Source: Pegoplata infirma (Eukaryota > Arthropoda > Insecta > Diptera > Anthomyiidae). Taken from it: DNA of 64,000 nt. Below the pieces are notes generated by a model that was not told where the DNA came from, did not search any database, and worked only from the letters and a program-made list of their open reading frames with translations. Positions 61,265-64,000 of this stretch are shown one piece after another. Position 1 is the stretch's first letter, and every line of letters starts with the position of its first letter. The position numbers and the translations under genes were made by a program. Location of the stretch: contig OY992539.1 in assembly GCA_963921195.1 (NCBI GenBank), positions 161,578,622-161,642,621 of the forward strand, in the 5' to 3' direction.

Positions 61265-61703
61265 TTGTGCTCGATTCTCGAATACGACTTCACCATTCAC
61301 CCATTCACATTGTCACCTACATCTATGTACAAAAGAGTTGGAAGACTGGCTAATTCATCATCGCACAACCCAAACCACTGAAGCTAGAGAATTAATGTGC
61401 TCGATTCTCGAATACAACTTCACCATTCACCCAATTTTTAAAAATTTGATATTCTTTCGAATTTTAAGATTTTAAAATTTTTTTCTTGTAACAATTAAAG
61501 ATCTAGTTAATATCATTAATAATTACAAGAACAAATTAAAAAATCTTAAAACTCGAAAGAATATCAAATTTTTAAATTGGGTGAATGGTGAAGTTGTATT
61601 CGAGAATCGAGCACATTAATTCTCTAGCTTCAGTGGTTTGGGTTGTGCGATGATGAATTAGCCAGTCTTCCAACTCTTTTGTACATAGATGTAGGTGACA
61701 ATG
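61265..61703. repeat. 396-bp palindrome with a partial direct repeat
   Basis: From 61308 to 61703 the sequence is an almost perfect inverted repeat: CATTGTCACCTACATCTATG at the left tip is mirrored at the right. The ~180-bp arms enclose a short loop with CTTGTAA/TTACAAG. GTGCTCGATTCTCGAATAC occurs at 61267 and again at 61398. The phrase CAACCCAAACCACTGAAGCT resembles the Helitron 5' region at 23099 (cagcccaaaccgctgaagct), so this may be a Helitron-derived fragment. Confidence 0.75.
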
Positions 61704-61952
61704 TCTTGTAACGAAAAACAACTTTGTTACAGTAATGCGACTCAAAAAGTGATTATATGTCGATCAAATATAACGAATGTGGGTTTAAAACTAATATTTT
61801 CTATAGTTACAAATATTAGCACAAACTCACTACAAACTGTATCACAAAGTGGTATAGAGTTTGAAAAAACTGGGAGCTTTCGGCCCTGGTCCGACTTTGG
61901 CTATTTACGAACTTAACTAGCATATGACCATAAAAAATCGTGCCAAATTTCA

Positions 61953-62141
<189 letters not shown>

Positions 62142-62278
62142 TCATTAAAATATATATAATCTTTTATATATAAAATATTTTAATAAAATTTAATAGTATT
62201 TAAATTTTAAAGCATAGAATTCTGTTCGTTTTCACGGGAAAAATATGTCAAACTCCATTTAAAAATAATAAATTTTGG

Positions 62279-62602
62279 AGAGTGATTACGGAATATGCAG
62301 AAATAACTTTCAATTTAATACAAAGGGGAGTGGACCTATACGCCTATCCGTCAGAGCGCCCTCCTATTATAACCTATAGTGCCCGCCTGGGTTAGTACTA
62401 TGTGTGGTGATTTTTTCATTAAAACCGGTTCAGACGTTTAAGAGTGATTACGGAACAGGGTAAAATAACTTTCAATGTAATACAAATGGGCGTGGCATTT
62501 CCACCCTTTTATCTGATCGCCGTCCTATTATGAACTATATTTCCCGTTTGGATTCGTACTATGAGGCATGTCACAGAATTCGTTCGGATACGATTTGATT
62601 CC
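62279..62602 (+). repeat. Two-unit diverged tandem repeat, ~162 bp
   Basis: AGAGTGATTACGGAA starts units at 62279 and 62441. Each unit continues with AATAACTTTCAAT, AATACAAA.GGG.GTGG, CCTATTAT and CCCG. The units differ at many positions. It lies between the ABHD18 exon and the Harbinger gene; the origin is not recognised. Confidence 0.6.
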
Positions 62603-62830
62603 GTAGTTACCATTCCGAACGGTTTTGTTTTAGCTTCTTCAGATTCCGTTCGTTTTCATTAAATCGAAAAATTTTCAAAAACACTTTTTTGTGTATTAAA
62701 TATGGCAACATGGCATGAATCAAAACAAAAAACATATGGATTTTGTAAACAAACCAGGAAAAAAATCGTGGAGTTTTTTTTTTTTTTTAAGTTAATGAAA
62801 AAATATACATCCTTTCCAAAATTAAGAAAA

Positions 62831-64000
62831 ATGCCAGGCATTTCAATTGTTGCTGTAATGGACGAGGTTAATATACAACCTTATATAGAAAAATTGCGTC
62901 GCCGAGCTTTAAGGGATGCATCGGATCCTTTGTCATATCCAAATGCAGTGTAAGTACTTACATAAATTTATTTAGATTTAAAATGCTTATACTTTGTATA
63001 GTTTTATTAGCTATTTTCGACTTAACAAAGATGCTTTCCTAATGGTATTGGAGAAACTTTCGCCACATCTTCCTAGTTCAACAATACCAGCAATTTTACA
63101 ATTGGCGACAACTCTTCGGTTTCTTGCAACTGGTTCGTATCAAGGAGTAATAGGTAAGGACAAGTATTCCCTAGCTTCATAATGAGTGTTAAGGTTGATT
63201 TACATGTTGTTTACTACCCCTGACAACCCATATCTACTATTTCCGAGTATTGGGGATACTATTTGCTATCAAGGGTAGTTAACAAGTAAATCAACTTTTA
63301 TTTTAACAAATTACTACAGCTAAAGATGTTGATATCAGTCTCGGAAGGAGTACTGTTTCAACTGTGATGTGGAGGGTAATAGATGCTGCAGAAAATGTTA
63401 TTTGCTCACGTTGGATAAAACTTCAAATGTCAAATGAGGAAAAGCGGAGTTCAAAGGCTTATTTTTTTTAAAAATGTCAGATACCGGGGATAATAGGGTG
63501 CATTGATGGTTCTCACGTCAAAATGATAAAGCCCTCTGAAGATGGCTATATAAACAGAAAAGGGACATATAGCGTCAACGCAATGATTGTAAGCTATGTA
63601 TTTTGTTAACAAATATGTATTCTTATTAAAAAATCACTTATTTTCAGATATGTGATTACAAAATGAAAATAAGAGGTGTGGATGCTTCTAAACCAGGTTG
63701 TAATCATGACTCATTTGTTTGGAGTTTGAGTACTGCAAGAGACCATTTTTTTAATGCGTTTACAAATGGGGATCGCAATTCATGGTTATTAGGAGATTCT
63801 GGCTATGGTTTAGAACCATTTTTATTAACTCCTTACAAAGGTGTAACCGTAAGAACAATGGAACACAAATTCAATAGAAAACATGCGTCAGGTCGCAACA
63901 TTGTAGAGCGTACAATTGGTGTACTAAAAAGTCGATTTAGATGTTTACTAGGCACCTTGGAGTACACTCCGGAGAGAGTTATCCAAATCATAAATGTATG
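62831..64000 (+). pseudogene. HARBI1-like PIF/Harbinger transposase, four exons, one in-frame stop
   Basis: Exons are 62831-62949, 63002-63153, 63320-63588 and 63648 to the window edge. Donors are GTAAGT, GTAAGG and GTAAGC, each acceptor is AG, and the phases match. The product is a DDE nuclease that cuts and pastes Harbinger DNA. Motifs in order are FRLNKDAFLMVLEKL, LRFLATGSYQGVI, GRSTVSTVMWRVID, IPGIIGCIDGSHV (first Asp), LLGDSGYG (second Asp) and NIVERTIGVLKSRFR (Glu). A TAA at 63469-63471, in frame after SKAYFF, would end the protein before the catalytic core; a one-base change (for example from GAA) explains it. The start at 62831 (MPGISIVAVMD) is a guess; an upstream in-frame Met is at 62702. 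Inverted ends were not found. The stop argues for a dead transposon copy, and the clean introns and otherwise intact frame argue for recent loss. Confidence 0.88.

Noticed and set aside
62702..62830. Upstream Met (62702) as the start of the Harbinger transposase
   Set aside because: The added residues contain a run of Phe from a T tract and do not look like a Harbinger amino-terminus. Kept only as an alternative.

Overview
The window is animal nuclear DNA from a very AT-rich genome, almost certainly a fly (Diptera) and probably a calyptrate such as a blowfly or house-fly relative. The best evidence for this is several copies of a DINE-1/INE-1-like (Helentron-derived) repeat. Each carries a (GTCY)n microsatellite, a sub-terminal inverted repeat (ATACCCTCCAAC), and an ATTCGGC/GCCGAAT stem-loop near its 3' end. 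The species call is inference.

Only one host gene is recognisable. Three exons of the alpha/beta-hydrolase ABHD18 lie on the minus strand at 62124-61986, 38988-38899 and 5449-4893. They have consensus splice sites, join in phase, and together encode about 262 residues. These include the GLSMGGH nucleophile elbow and the likely catalytic Asp and His regions. The introns between them are about 23.0 kb and 33.4 kb. The gene runs off both ends of the window, so almost the whole window is intron of this gene.

The introns are filled with nested transposable elements whose order of arrival can be read from target-site duplications (TSDs) and interrupted copies. From left to right: (1) 0.5-3.6 kb, a hAT-like element holding smaller inverted-repeat elements. 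(2) 6.9-16.8 kb, a 0.35-kb CCCGAGTAAA element split by a LINE (7206-14987, minus, 9-bp TSD) and by a GGGGCTAA element. The LINE is itself split by a second LINE, a small MITE and two nested DINE-1-like repeats. (3) 20.6-21.8 kb, a hAT element with an 8-bp TSD. (4) 22.98-31.06 kb, another CCCGAG element split by a 7.4-kb Helitron (TC...CTAG, inserted between A and T, with a 3' hairpin). The Helitron contains a satellite-like array of about 33 units. (5) 34.5-37.7 kb, a second DINE-like family carrying hAT and Harbinger-type insertions. (6) Two nearly identical 1.0-kb hAT MITEs at 39.4 and 48.7 kb. (7) 50.3-61.2 kb, a DINE-1-like repeat split by a LINE of another clade, which is split by a 2.8-kb hAT element and by a 3.1-kb composite that itself contains a 2-kb fold-back element. 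(8) From 62.8 kb to the right edge, a four-exon HARBI1-like PIF/Harbinger transposase gene with its DDE residues present but one in-frame stop.

I found no convincing rRNA, intact tRNA, CRISPR or bacterial-type feature. Nearly all short open reading frames are chance frames in repeats. I see no previously unknown gene system. The unusual content is the depth of nesting, an autonomous-type Harbinger beside several Harbinger-like MITEs, the Helitron that carries a satellite array, and an inverted-repeat family that carries a tRNA-like pol III promoter.
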